In this document: positions 47,535 through 59,305 of the stretch, piece after piece
Layout of the letters: the number at the start of each line of letters is the position of its first letter
How positions within the stretch are numbered: position 1 is the first letter of the stretch
Assembly (NCBI RefSeq): GCF_002288925.2
Contig: NW_022098076.1
Location: 67,249,964-67,313,963 of the forward strand
Direction: 5' to 3'
Origin: Delphinapterus leucas
Lineage: Eukaryota > Chordata > Mammalia > Artiodactyla > Monodontidae
Length of the DNA: 64,000 nt
Notes under the pieces: generated by a model
Databases searched by the model: none
Told to the model about the DNA's origin: nothing
What the model saw: the letters and a program-made list of their open reading frames with translations, nothing else
Position numbers and translations under genes: made by a program

Positions 47535-48140
47535 CTCTCTTTTTTTAATTTTATTGAAGTATAGTTGATTTACAATGTTGTGTTAATTTCTACTGTACAG
47601 CAAAGTGACTCAGTTATACATATATATATATATATTCTTTTTCATATTCGTTTCCATTATGGTTTATCAAAGGATATTGAATATAGTTCCCTGTGCTCTA
47701 CAGTAGGACCTTGTTGTTTACCCATTCTATATGTAATAGCTTGTGTCTGCTAATCCCAAATGCCCGATCCTTCCCACCCCTCCCCCCTCCCGCTTGGCAA
47801 CCACAAGTCTGTTCTCTATGTCTGTGAGTCTGTTTCTGTTTTGTAGCTATGTTCACTTGTGTCCTATTTTAGGTTCCACATGTCTTGACTATTGTGAATA
47901 GTGCTGCTATGAACATAGGGGTGAGTGTATCTTTTCAAATTTTAGTTTTGTCTGGATATATGCTCAGGAGTGGGATTGCTGGATCATATGGTGATTCTAT
48001 TTTTAGTTTTCTGAGGAACCTCCACACTGTTTTCCATAGTAGCTGCACCAATTTACATTCCCACCAACAGTGTAGGAGGCTTCTCTTTCCTCCACGCTCC
48101 CTCCAGCATTTTTTATCTGTAGGCTTTTTAATGATGGCCA
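47535..48140 (-). mobile_element. L1 3' end with internal deletion
   Basis: Reversed L1 3' UTR (ATTTTATTGAAGTATAGTTG, GTTAATTTCTACTGTACAGC, CTTGGCAACCACAAGTCTG), then ORF2 C-terminus (minus frame 47935-48261). The expected segment between TTCCACATG and TCTTGACTATTGTG near 47880 is missing. Confidence 0.85.
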
Positions 48141-48929
48141 AGCGAATGAATTTTGAAAGTGCTAGAAACCTCATCAGCCCTCGACACCTGACTAGACAGA
48201 GCCTTCTTATAATCCCTCTGGCCCCTTGTAGACCAACCACAAATGTGAGAATGGCTGGCATGAGACATCAATGGGTAAAATCCCACTGGATGTCACTAGG
48301 TTGAAGCAGAATTATAGGTAGCCTCTACTAATTCTTGGCACCCAGGCAGAATACAGGGGTTTGACCATAACCATCAAGAAACACTAGTCCTTTTCTGAGA
48401 AAATGAGCCCTCTAAAATTCAGGGCCGGCATGGCTCCGGGCATGTAGTATGTGCTAAATAAATATTTGCTGAATGAATAAATGAACAGAGAGAACACCTA
48501 GGCAGTTCTCTTGATAGAGAACTGGGCTCATGCTTCAGATGTGCAGGTGGGATGGAAAGATTATAAACTCTACACTCTTTGCTGCTTTAGGCACATCACA
48601 GACTCTTTCACTTCCGAGGAAAGTGATGAGATACCATCATACTTACACCATGAATGTTTTGAGACAAGCTATCAAAATCTTGAAGCATGCAGACAGAACT
48701 GTCAAAATAGTAATGAAGATTACTCTTCAGAAATGTCCAAGTCAGCAATGAGAGTTTTCTCCTGCTTGCCTCCATTCCAGAAACACCATGGGTTAAGGTC
48801 ACTGAGGGGTCTGAAGCTACCAAGGCCTGGAAGTCCTCATCCCATTGCCCTCTGCCTAGCTCATGCATATAGAGCCTCGCCTCTTAATCTAGAATCACAG
48901 CCACTCGGAAGCCTTCCCTGACAGCCAGG
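48141..48929. other. Intronic sequence with an L2-like tail
   Basis: GTGCTAAATAAATATTTGCTG then AATGAATAAATGAA at 48450-48486 resembles an L2 3' end. Nothing else is recognised; the frame at 48511-48921 lacks a domain. Confidence 0.4.
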
Positions 48930-49355
48930 TTACTGGGCGTTCCAGTTACTATTGCTATAAAACAAATTACCCCCAAACCTAGTGGTGTAAAACAGCCAAT
49001 ATGTTCAGATTCTGTAGGTCAGGATTTCAGACAGGACACAGTAGAGACAGCCTGTCTCTCCTCCATGGTATCTGCAGTCTCATCGTAGCCTCTGCTGGAA
49101 AGACTTGAAGGCTAGGTGGGGAGTCATTTGGTGGTATCTTTACTCACATGTCTGGTGGTTGATGTTGGCTGTCATCTGGAATGACTACATGTGGCCTCTC
49201 TCTGTGGGGTCTCTGCACGGGCTAGTATGGGCTTCCTTACAACATGGTGGCTGGTTTACAAGAGTGAGCGTTCCTAAAGAGTAGCAGGTTGAAGCTGTGT
49301 CACTTTTTATGACCTAGCCTTAGAAGTCACCTAGCATCACTTCCATGGTCACAGG
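48930..49355 (+). mobile_element. Old interspersed repeat, family not assigned
   Basis: The wording ACTATTGCTATAAAACAAATTACCCCCAAACC, ATTCTGTAGGTCAGGATTTC, CTCACATGTCTGGTGGTTG, ACAACATGGTGGCTGG (given here as separate short words) is a common mammalian repeat. I cannot name the family with confidence. Confidence 0.5.
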
Positions 49356-49559
49356 CCCACCGAAATTCAGAAAAAAAAAAGATGCCACTTCTCAATAGGA
49401 AGAATGTCAAAGTCTCAGTGTAAGAAGGGAATGTGGGATGGGAGATACTGTTGTGGATACCTTTGTGAAATATCATCTTCCACACTGGGTTGGATGTGTT
49501 TCCTGAGTACCCTGAGTTCAACTCCCCCTGACTTAAAAAAAAAAATGCTTGTGTGCCTC

Positions 49560-49680
49560 CCTCCCTAGACTGTGAGCTCAGGGAGGGAAGGAACTGTGAC
49601 TTACTCACCTTTGCCTCCTCTGTTGCACAGTGCCTGGCACAGAGGAGGCAGTCAACACGCATTTACTGAATTGAACCAAA
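49560..49680 (+). mobile_element. L2 3' end-like fragment
   Basis: CTGTGAGCTCAGGGAGGGAAG, GCACAGTGCCTGGCACAGAG, then CATTTACTGAATTGAA match the L2 3' layout. Confidence 0.6.
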
Positions 49681-50044
49681 TAGAAGGGAAGAATCAGAAG
49701 GACTCCTGGGGCCCCTTTCATGCTGGCTGTTGGTGGCATGAGGGAAGTTTGACCAGGGCAATAAAAGAAATGTGAGAGAAAAGTACCTAAACACCTTTCT
49801 GGGGCCCAAGGCTATTCCCTGTGACTGTATCATGTATGATAAGGGAGTTTTTGCTTCCCTATGTTTCCCACACTGTATATAGGAAATAACTACAAGAATT
49901 GTAACTGACTTCATGTATTTCTCCTCTTGAGCTTTTTGGAAATATTTTTTCCCCTTTATATGTCTGTGCCATAAAAATGGCAAGTATGAGATGCCATTAC
50001 CCAAGAGGCTGCCTTTTTTTTATACACATACACTCAGGGTACAG
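49681..50044. other. Intronic sequence without recognised features
   Basis: No gene seen. Confidence 0.4.
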
Positions 50045-50195
50045 CAGAAAGAACATTGGATAAGGAGTCAGAAAACCTCGGCTTCAGTCTTGGTTCAGTC
50101 ACTGAGCAGAAGCTGTGTAGCTTTGGTATGCCGGCTAATTTTTCTAAATCTCAGTTTTCTTGCCTATAAAGTGGGTATTAAAAAGGTAGTAACAC
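50045..50195 (+). mobile_element. MIR SINE
   Basis: A forward MIR: GATAAGGAGTCAGAAAACC, AATCTCAGTTTTCTTGCC, TATAAAGTGGGTATT. Confidence 0.7.
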
Positions 50196-50224
50196 AGTAT
50201 ACAAAAACAACATGGTATTACAAA

Positions 50225-50757
50225 ACATGGTGGTTTTAAAATATGTTCACACATTCTTTGACATGCCTCCTTTCAGAAAGTGGAGTCTAATTCGCCCCAG
50301 AAACGTGGGCCTGACTTAGTGATTATTTCAAGTGAACAGAACGTGGAAGTGATGCTGACTTCCAAGGAGAGGTCACGTGGCTTTGATTCTCCCAGGTCAC
50401 TCACAAGCCAGCCAGCATCTCATGAGGACACTCATTAAGCAGCTCGTGGAAAGGCCCATGTGGGGAGGAGCAGAGGCCTCCCACCAGCAATCAGCACCAA
50501 CTTGCCAGCTGGGGGAGTAACCCACCTTGGAAGCAGATGCTCTAGCCAGTCAAAGCTTCTTCAGATGATGCAGTCCTGACCAACCAACATCAGGACTGCA
50601 GCCTCCTGACAGATTCCGTACCCACACTGCCCAACTAAACTGCTCCTGAATTCCCTGACCCACAGAAATCATGGGAGGCAGTAAATGTCTACTTTCGTTT
50701 TAGGTTACTAAGTTGTGGGGTAATTTGTTACGCAGCACTAGATAACTAATACACAGA
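50225..50757 (+). mobile_element. MLT1-like MaLR LTR
   Basis: A solo LTR of the ERVL-MaLR group: CCTCCTTTCAGAAAGTGGAG, CCACCTTGGAAGCAGATGC, TTCGTTTTAGGTTACTAAG, GGGGTAATTTGTTACGCAGC, then the GATAACTAATACACA end. No internal retroviral sequence is attached, so it is non-coding. Confidence 0.75.
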
Positions 50758-52815
50758 ACCATGCCCCACTAACCAACCAAAGGTATGGTAAGTATTTGTT
50801 CCTCTGATCACATGATGGGTTAGTTTTGAGTCACCAGGAGGGGGCAAGAAAGGGTTTGGATCAAAAGATATTTATGTGTGAGGTGGCAGGCTGAGGGGTC
50901 AGGCAGGGGGAAGAGTGCAATTCCACCTTTAGTAAGAGTGACACTAACCTTACTTTCTATCTTTAAGTAAACTGTCTTTGAAACCAGGCCCTCACCTAGT
51001 CAGTATTACAATGCTTTTTAATACGTGGGAAACAACAACAACACAAACTCCAAATCAACAACAAAACCCAGATGGTTGGAAGCCAAAGTAGACGTGGGGG
51101 CCAGGAAAGTGGACTCCAGGAAAATGACCTCAGTGCTGACCGAGCACCATCCAGGGGTGTAGCTGCATCTTCACCTACTAGCAGGCTGTTTATACTCGAG
51201 GGGATCACAGTTGGCTTCTGGAATCCTTATCTCTGAGCTCGTTCTCACCTGGACGACAAGCCTCTCCATCCAACACTCAGCACCCAAGGTCATCTTTCTG
51301 ACCTCGTTTCCCAACAGGAGCAAGAACTGTGCCCTTGGCTAGCCACGTTTCCTGCCGCAGCCCCCGTCGGCCTTCCCCAGTCCTTCACCGCATCTGTGGG
51401 CCGAGTGTGCGGCTGTAGTCAGGTGTGGGGCCCAGATCTGCAGGCAGGCAAAGTTTTCTCTGGGCAGAGGCTAAACAGCTGGCACAAGGGACAATCTTGT
51501 TAATCATCTGTATTAACCCACTCGGCTAATCAGCCCCATCGCCAAGACGCCAGCAGTCATGATCGGCAGGCCTCCAGGACTGAATGCCTCAGGGAAGGAG
51601 TCAGAAGAGCCAGGCTCCAGTCCTGGTACTTGTCACTTCCCCCTCTCCCCTCCCCCCGGGATCTGAAACACCGTGAGGCAGGAACTGTTCCCACCTGCTC
51701 TCCTGACAACGGTGACTTTCCACTTGCCCTGCTGCCAACCTGCCAATCCTTCAAAGAGCAACTTTCGGTCCCTTCACTTCACCCTGAAACACCCACATTC
51801 ACTGTTTAAAACCCCCCTTATTTAAAAGGAATGATTTGTTCCCCGAATGACTTACGGTCCTCTTTCCTAACTCATTCACTGGCTGCACCGACCCTGATGA
51901 AAGCTGCTAACAGAGATTTAGTGATGTTTTAATGGAGGCCTCATTCCTGTCTCGTCCCAGATTATGCTCAGGGGCTTCTGAAGGCTGTGACAGCTGCAGG
52001 GGACACAGGCTCTGGCCATGGAGCAACACAGACGAGCTGTCACGCTTTGTTTTTCTGCTGGTTAAATCCAAATGCTCCTAATTAGTTATCCTGACCGCTA
52101 AGGCCGGGGTGGACAATGGCGTGGGGATCAGGGGTGCTGAGAGGCTATGAATACAAGTTCCTTGGGCTCCTGAGGCCTGGGGACCAGTGACTTGGTTGTG
52201 GGCACTGAGGCACTGTGTCCCTGGGGGCTGCAGATTCAAAGACGTCAGCCCTCGTGTGAATAAAGGTCATCACCTGTTACTTCTTCGGTGAAAGGGCAGC
52301 TGTGCTGGGTGCCCACTTAGGCTCAGCCTTTGTCTGCTGACTCTGTGAATAACACCCACAGAGAATAACATTCTCTGATTCTGTGTTTGCTTGGTGGGGC
52401 AGAGCCACAGAAAATAACTCGCAAACTTCCTCGAAGAAGTATTCAGCCAAGTATGTTTTTAAAAAGTGGCCTCGAAATGCCTTAAACGTCACCTTTGGTG
52501 ATTGTACTCACTAGCTAGAACATACTAGAAAATCTTCATGGTAGGGCCACCAATTTGCATTGTTTCTTCAGGAGCCAATTCTGACAAATGTTTAGGTCAC
52601 AAGGATGACAATTCTTGAACTCCATGGGTGTGGGGGACTAGAGAAAAAGCTAACTGAAAGGCCAGCTAGCAGTTCAAGGAGGTTTAATGTTCAGAAAGTT
52701 TGCAACATTGAACAACCCACTGTTGCTCCAATATGTAAAAAGCAGAGATTTTATTTGGTTTTAGAATTCTGTGCCTTATTTTACAAAGTAGCATTTCTTT
52801 TTTTTGTTTGTTTTT
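50758..52815. other. Intronic sequence without recognised features
   Basis: Somewhat GC-richer around 51230-51760 but not a CpG island by eye. No exon recognised. Confidence 0.4.
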
Positions 52816-52837
52816 TCATCTCTCTCTTTTTTTTTTG

Positions 52838-52951
52838 CGATACGCGGGTCCAGCCGCTCCGCGGCATGTGGGATCTTCCCGGACCGGGGCACAAACCCGT
52901 GTCCCCTGCATCGGCAGGCGGACTCTCAACCACTGCGCCACCAGGGAAGCC
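52838..52951 (-). mobile_element. CHR-type SINE, internally deleted
   Basis: Only about 114 bp: TGCGATACGCGGG at the tail side joins directly to CCAGCCGCTCCGCGGCATG, missing the CTCTCACTGTTGTGGCC middle of the short subtype. Flanking CATCTCTCTCTTTT and CATCTCCCTCTTTT is a target duplication. Confidence 0.88.
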
Positions 52952-52967
52952 CCATCTCCCTCTTTTT

Positions 52968-53115
52968 TAAATTAAAAAAAATTTTTTTTCATTGGGGTAT
53001 AGTTGTTTTACAATGTTGTGTTAGTTTCTACTGTACGGCGAAGTGGAGTTCCCTGTGCTACACAGCAGGTTCTCATTAGTTATCTATTTTATACATATTA
53101 GCATATATATGTCAA
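52968..53115 (-). mobile_element. L1 3' end fragment
   Basis: Reversed L1 terminus: TTCATTGGGGTATAGTTG, GTTAGTTTCTACTGTACGGC, CAGCAGGTTCTCATTAGTTA. It abuts the SINE above. Confidence 0.8.
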
Positions 53116-53596
53116 TTCCAGCATTACTAATATCATTTTGTTTAGGGGCTTATGTTAAATTAATTCGTTTGCTTTTCTTTTAAAGGAAGAGAGTGCGAAT
53201 GAGTTCAGGATACTGTATGTATGTGTGTGTATTTATCCATCCATCCATTGATTCATTGAACATTTACATGCCCAGTTGCTTAGTATAAATGTTCATTGCT
53301 TTAGCATAAAACAAACAATTCAGACTGTTCTAGGCCCCTCTGGAAAGGCAGTATGCATCTGATTTACTCCTCGCTTTTCAAGGCTCTTGAGGGCTATGGG
53401 TCCTCTCCCCTGGCACCCTTCCCACTTCACATCTCTTAGTAAGTACTCCAAATTTCAGACTCTTCCATCATTTTTTCATAATTAAAACTTATCTATGGAA
53501 ATCTATCTCCCCTCAGTTGATTATCCTGTGCTTTCAACTTATTAATAAGACAAAAGAATTTGTGCCAAAATAATAATTTACTCTTCTCAGGTAATG
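53116..53596. other. Intronic sequence without recognised features
   Basis: It contains a short TATGTGTGTG and CCATCCATCCATT stretch at 53217-53250. No gene seen. Confidence 0.4.
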
Positions 53597-53598
53597 TA

Positions 53599-54158
53599 CA
53601 GGCATACCTCAGACATACTGTGGGTTCAGCTCCAGAGCACTGAGATAAAGCAAATATCACCATAAAGCGAGTCATATGAATTTTTGGTTTCCCAGTACAT
53701 ATGAAAATTGCTTACACTATACTGCAGTCTGTTAAGTGTACAAGCATTATGTCTAAAAAAAAAGTACATGCCTTGGGCTTCCCTGGTGGTGCAGTGGTTG
53801 AGAGTCCACCTGCCGATGCAGGGGATGTGGGTTTGTGCCCCGGTCCGGAAGGATCCCACATGCCGCGGAGCGGCTGGGCCCGTGAGCCATGGCTGCTGAG
53901 CCTGCGCGTCTGGAGCCTGTGCTCTGCAACAGGAGAGGCCACTGCTCCACAACGGGAGAGGCCACAACAGTGAGAGGCCCGCGTACCGCAAAAACAAAAA
54001 CAAACAAACAAAAAGTACATGCCTTAATTAAAAAGTACTTTATTTCTAAAAGCTGCTGACCATTATCTGACAACGCAGGGTTGCCGCAAACCTTCAATAG
54101 GTGAAAAACACAATATCTGTAAAGTGCAATAAGGTGCAATAAAATGAGGTACGCCTCG
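53599..54158 (+). mobile_element. Tigger (pogo-like) DNA transposon, non-autonomous, SINE-interrupted
   Basis: The left end CAGGCATACCTCAGACATAC follows a TA at 53597-53598. The body has ATAAAGCGAGTCATATGAATT and GCATTATGTCTAAAAAA. The right end GAGGTACGCCTC (about 54146-54157) is the imperfect reverse complement of the left end. Without the SINE it is about 310 bp, so it is an internally deleted, transposase-less derivative. Confidence 0.88.
53775..54011 (+). mobile_element. CHR-type SINE, short subtype, inside Tigger
   Basis: The head is GGGCTTCCCTGGTGGTGCAG and the tail AAAAACAAAAACAAACAAAC. The target duplication AAAGTACATGCCTT is at 53761-53774 and 54012-54025, exact over 14 bp. The 3' part contains a direct duplication (GGAGAGGCCAC at about 53932 and GGGAGAGGCCAC at 53954). 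Confidence 0.94.
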
Positions 54159-55503
54159 GTTTCATGTTAACTAGAATCGAATGGCCTTAACCTGGAGGTA
54201 GGGGCTAGTTTGAAAACTCAGGGCCCAGGGAAGGTGAACAATGGGGAAGCCAGCTCCTGAGATGGTCCCACAAGAGGTGTGTGTGTGTGTGTGTGTGTTG
54301 GCAGGTGAGGTGGTGAGCGGTGGAGGGAGCGGGTGAGGAGGGGCCCACCCTAACCCACCGCCCCACCCCTGGGATCATCCAGTACCCTTTCTCACGGATC
54401 GGGTACAAATAGAATCATTCACTGCTTAACTTACATACGTCCCAAAGGTGAGTAACACCAGAAGAGTTAGTCATTTATAGACATTTTAGGTTTTTGTCAC
54501 AAGAGCACAGGTAGCCACAATTTAGGAGTCAAGTCTGACCGTTCCTTTCAGCAAGTAGAAGGAACTTCAGAAGAAGCCTCCTATCACTTACACGGTCCGA
54601 GGAATGACACAGTAAACCATGGCTCCGATTTGCTCCTTAATAGCAACCAGGATCTCTTGAACGCTAACTCACATACACTAATGTATTCTGCTGATAAAAT
54701 GTGGGACGTTCTTGTCAGTGTTAAAAGAGCCAAAGGGATCTGAGTAAGGAGAAGGTTTGTCGCACACTCAACAGGGAAAGGGGAGAACTACCACAAAAAG
54801 CTAACGCATTGAGGGTTACAGTATTGTCTCTGCTGTCCCACTGGAGCATATCTTTTTATTGTATTCCTGTTGTAAAGTCTTCCCTTGAATTTCTGATAAT
54901 GCTGGGTAGACTGAAAATAACGAAACATAAATTCTATTCTACTTTCCCTTCTCAAAGTATCCAAGTGGGAAAAAAGCTCTTAGAAAGCAGCCCCGTTTCC
55001 CCATTAAAAACACGCACCAACACTAGTCCATTCATTCACATACGCTTAGCCATTGCCTGCCAAATCCTTTCTGAGGAATTGTTCTATCATTTCAAAACAC
55101 CACCATGCATTCAAACCTCCTGAAAGTTTGTTTATAAGATTTTACTTTAAAAAAACCAGTATATTCTGTCAGATTTACATTCAAAGAGCATAGGTTGAAT
55201 GTTCTTCTAACAACATCTACTTTGCTGAACAGAAATTCATTTGAAATTCCAAACTTAAATGAATAACTCAAACGGGTGTGCCCTCCTCAACCCCCCCACC
55301 CAGCTCCCGGGATTTGGAGAGTCTCTGCCCCCATCTTCTTCGCCCTTCCTTGGTCCTGCTACTAGGACAGGAGAAGTATTGATACTTGCTCTGTCTTACA
55401 TGTTAAAATGCTGCCACTGATTAGGTAATGACTGTGTGGGGGTCAACTACTACCTTTGCCTGTGCTAGGAAAACCCAGTGAGCAACTTATTTACTGGTGA
55501 AAT
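54159..55503. other. Intronic sequence with one (GT)n
   Basis: A (GT)n run at 54277-54298. No exon or other repeat recognised. Confidence 0.45.
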
Positions 55504-55516
55504 AAAAAGACAGTTT

Positions 55517-55858
55517 GGGGGCTTCCCTGGGGGCGCAGTGGTTAAGAATACGCCTGCCAATGCAGGGGACACGGGTTCGAGCCCTGGTCCGGGAAGATCC
55601 CACATGCCGCGGAGCAACTAAGCCTGTGCGCCACAACTACTGAGCCTACACTCTAGAGCCCGCGAGTCACAACTACTGAGCCCACGAGCCACAACTACTG
55701 AAGCCCGCGTGCCTAGAGCCCGTGCTCCACAACAAGAGAAGCCACCGCAATGAGAAGCCCATGTAGCGCAATGAAGAGTAGTCTCCGCTTGCTGCAACTA
55801 GAGAAAGACCGCATGCAGCAACGAAGACCAAACACAGCCAAAAAAAAAAAAAAAAGAA
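55517..55858 (+). mobile_element. CHR-type SINE, long subtype
   Basis: The head is GGGGCTTCCCTGGGGGCGCAG, with B box GGTTCGAGCCC and an A-run tail at 55840-55866. AAAAAGACAGTT / AAAAAGACAATT flanks suggest the target duplication. Confidence 0.92.
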
Positions 55859-55868
55859 AAAAAAAAGA

Positions 55869-58434
55869 CAATTAGGGACTCTGCACTGGCATAAGCTACA
55901 AATGTTGCCAATAACTGGCAACGCTGAGCACTCACTGGCCAGTGGGCAGGTGACTACAGCTCCCAGAACAACTAGAGGGAGTCCCCTTTGCTAAGCAGTG
56001 TTAGTGAGTGCTATTTATTTCCCAGGTCCAAGTGTACAAAAGTAGAGCGAGTGCATGCAAAGAGGCCAGTGAATCCAAATACTAAGAAGAGGAGAAAAAA
56101 CTTTCTTGAATGTCATTTCAGAGGCATTAAGGGAGTTTGAAATCTTCTGCCAATTTGTTGAATTGAGTCTACCTGTTAAAACTTTTGGGATTGTTACTTA
56201 TAAAAATGAAAACAGAGAGAGAGAAAAAGGTTGCACATTTTTTGCTACCAGAATTCTTTAAGCATCTTTATTTGGGTGGTATTAGTGTTTTGTTTACTAC
56301 ATTATTTTAAGATTATTGTATATTTACTTAAATTATAAATCCCCTTTTACCATGTTTATTAAATTTTTACCTTTTTTTTCTTTCTGGAGAGGAAGATATC
56401 TACATTTTGTTTTTTAAATAAAAGCTAATGGGAAAACTCAAATTCACTTGAGAGAAACTTGTAGAAAGGAATCTAGGCCTTTAGGAAGGATATTTAAATT
56501 GCCATTATTTGAGATTAATTCTTCAGTTACTTGGTTGAGTTTCTTCCTCTTCCCTGCAAAAGTTATAAACTGAAATTCATTCTGCTATAGTTATTTCATA
56601 TGATAGAAGAGATGCTTTTATAGAGGCCTTTATTTTAGGAGTAAGGATGGGAATCAAATGGGAGAAACAACTTGCTCTAAAACTCCTGAAGCTGACTTGA
56701 AACAGGGTGATGTAGAACCCAGACAGAAGCTGAAATGGTACAGGCCGAGCTGGGGCTGGGAGCTGGGTCAGTCAGGCTGGGTTTCCTGCTACCCCTGACA
56801 CGCTCTGTCACAAAGCAATAGTATTTTTTCCCCCGTCTTGTGTTACCTTTTCTTACCTATTTGCAAGAACAGTTCCGATCCAGAAAACACGCCAGAAATT
56901 TACTCTGAAACCAAGGGAAGATGGGGCGGAGGTGCCCTTCAGTACTGATAGCCTAGATGTAGACAGATCAAAAGCTAAATCCAATTTAACCCACCTCGGG
57001 CAGAAAAAAATAATTGAATTAAACTTCCTCTAAATATGATAGGTTTGGGGATCTTAAATCCAGGCACAGAGAACCAGGGTAGAGTGAACTGTGGAGTAAA
57101 TGGATGAAGGGAGCTCTGGCTGCCCCCGCCCACAGGGAGTTTGATAAGCTGTCGATTGCCTCTATCGCTTTACTGCGGAGGCTGAAAACTGATTAAGCTG
57201 CTTATGGGGCTCCGAGGCTAACGGCCCACCAAGAATACTGGTGCCACTGATTTAGGTAAGCTGCTTGGCATGTATGGTTTGATTATTACAATGGAGGAAA
57301 AAAAAAAGAAAAGAAAAAAAGACAGCAGGGTATAGGAAAGCTTTAAAAAAGAAGGCTTTATTATGCCAAATAGCTACACTACTTTGATACCCTAAAATGA
57401 ATATGGAATTACTGATTCTTTCTCTTCATCTGGTATCAAAACTCATTTTTAAAAGGTTTGCTCAAAAAGTACTCACTTTGGGGCCCACCCATTCTATTTT
57501 AAACCACCTTTACAAGAAGATGTCACGGGTGCCTTTAAACATACTTCTCCAGTGATAAGAGTCTCGGTCCTCAGATACTAAGATCAGGTAGAGTCCTAGA
57601 AAATATATAAATGTAAACTGGGTCTTGTATCTGATTCTTCCCCTTGAACACCACTGGGCAATCATAATTAAAACTGTATCTCTTTCCACTCCAGTCAGCA
57701 GATCACTGGTGCCTGATTACGTAGTAAAGGACAGCAAGACTGAAGGAGGGGAAGGAGCTGATATGTGCAAATAGGTTTAAACTGGATGTACAAGTGGAAA
57801 TTAAAACCCTAGTATTCTCTCACCCTCTCCAACTAAAATGCTCTAAAACTATTTCTACCTTTTAAAATAACCTGCCTACTTCTGGTGGGATAAAGAGAAC
57901 ACAAAACTATTAGTTTAAATTACTTTTCAAGGCTTTACTTATTTTTTAAGTCTTGAAAAATGAGTGAAGGATCTGAACACAGATTAAGTTGACCTCATTT
58001 CTTCTGGACAAAACAGCAAGAAACAAAAGAACCGAATCACAGCAGTTTGAGATGATCTGAAAGTTGTCACAATTTTTTTTTTTTTGGTCATTGACTCTTG
58101 AAAGAATCCACAATATATGGAAAAGAAAGCAATGCTTTCATGTAGTGTCTGAAAGCTTCTTAGGGAGTGAGCTGTTGATTTAAATGATTAACCAAAGCTT
58201 AACATATTCAGAATTTTGGGTTGAACAGACAAAATGTTGGTTTTCTTCCAGGCTGCTAACCTGGTCAGTCATTAAAAGGAGATACGTGCACAAATAAAAG
58301 TATAAGAAGATGCTTTTGACTCTTACATGCTCTGTTGTGTTTTACTAAAATTTAGCGTCATCCAACTGTTTGACGTGAGCACAAGTCAAAGAGTTTAATA
58401 TATTCATTGCCTTTTATGTCTTTTTTTCCCTTGT
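55869..58434. other. Intronic sequence without recognised features
   Basis: The longest stretch here without a recognisable repeat (about 2.5 kb). It holds an A/G-rich tract at 57294-57325 but no coding exon by eye. Confidence 0.4.
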
Positions 58435-59135
58435 ACAACTTTTTTTATTGATATAATTCACATACCATAAAATTCACTCTTTTAAAGTATACAATTCACT
58501 GGCTGCTTTTAGTATAGTTTCAAAGTTGTGCAACCATCACCACTAATTCCAGAACATCTTCATCAGCCCCAAAGGAAACCGCACACCATTAGCAGCCACT
58601 CCTCACCCCCGGCTCTCCCCAGGCCCTGGCAACCACTCACCTACTTTGTCTCTATGGATTGGCCTATTTTGGACATCCTAAGAGAAGTCCACATAAAATA
58701 AGAATCATAAAATAGGTATTCATTTCTGTCTGGCTTCTTTCAACATGCTGTTCTTAAGGTTCATCCGTGCTGTAGCATGTATCAGTACTTCACTCCTTTT
58801 TATGGCCGAATACTATTCCATTGCGTGGATATACAACATTTTGTTTATCCATTCATTAGCTGATGAACATTTGGGTTGTTGCCACTCTTTAGCTATTATG
58901 AATAATGCTGCTTTGAACATTCCTGTACAAGTTTTTATGTGGACATATGCTTTCAACCCTCTAGGGTATATGCCTAGCAGTGGAATTGCTAGGTCACAGG
59001 GTAATTCTACGTTTAACTTTTTGAGGGACTGCCAAACTATTTCCCTAAGTGGCCGCACCACTTTCCATTCCCAGCAGTGTGTGGGAGCTCCAGTTTCTCT
59101 ATATCCTTGCCAGCATTTCTTATTGTCCTAGAATA
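58435..59135 (-). mobile_element. L1M 3' UTR and ORF2 end
   Basis: Reversed L1M: TTTATTGATATAATTCACATACC, CCATCACCACTAATTCC, GCAACCACTCACCTACTTTG, then ORF2 C-terminal sequence (minus frame 58813-59061). It ends about 170 bp from the PLEKHM3 exon at 59306. Confidence 0.8.
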
Positions 59136-59305
59136 TCTTTTTATACTAAGTTTTCTTTTCTCATTCTGAACAGAAAATAATTGATTATTAGGGCTTGTGA
59201 ATAAAACTACTCCAATGATGGCAGAATTCAGTGCCAAAGCCATAATCAACAAAAACATTTTCCCAGGGAGAAAACAGAAATGAAATGGCCCCTCTAAGTG
59301 CTTAC

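Larger units (their letters stand above)
8222..59305 (-). other. PLEKHM3: PLEKHM3 intron, about 51 kb
   Basis: This is the interval between the two PLEKHM3 exons. On the minus strand it opens with GTAAGC and closes with a pyrimidine-rich tract and CAG. It is phase 0 and is densely filled with L1, SINE, mariner, Tigger, LTR and MIR copies in both orientations. No further coding exon was recognised inside it. Confidence 0.85.

Noticed and set aside
58735..59135. Plus-strand frame of 128 codons near the PLEKHM3 exon
   Set aside because: It is the antisense reading of an L1M ORF2 end (the reverse frame carries the L1 C-terminal wording).
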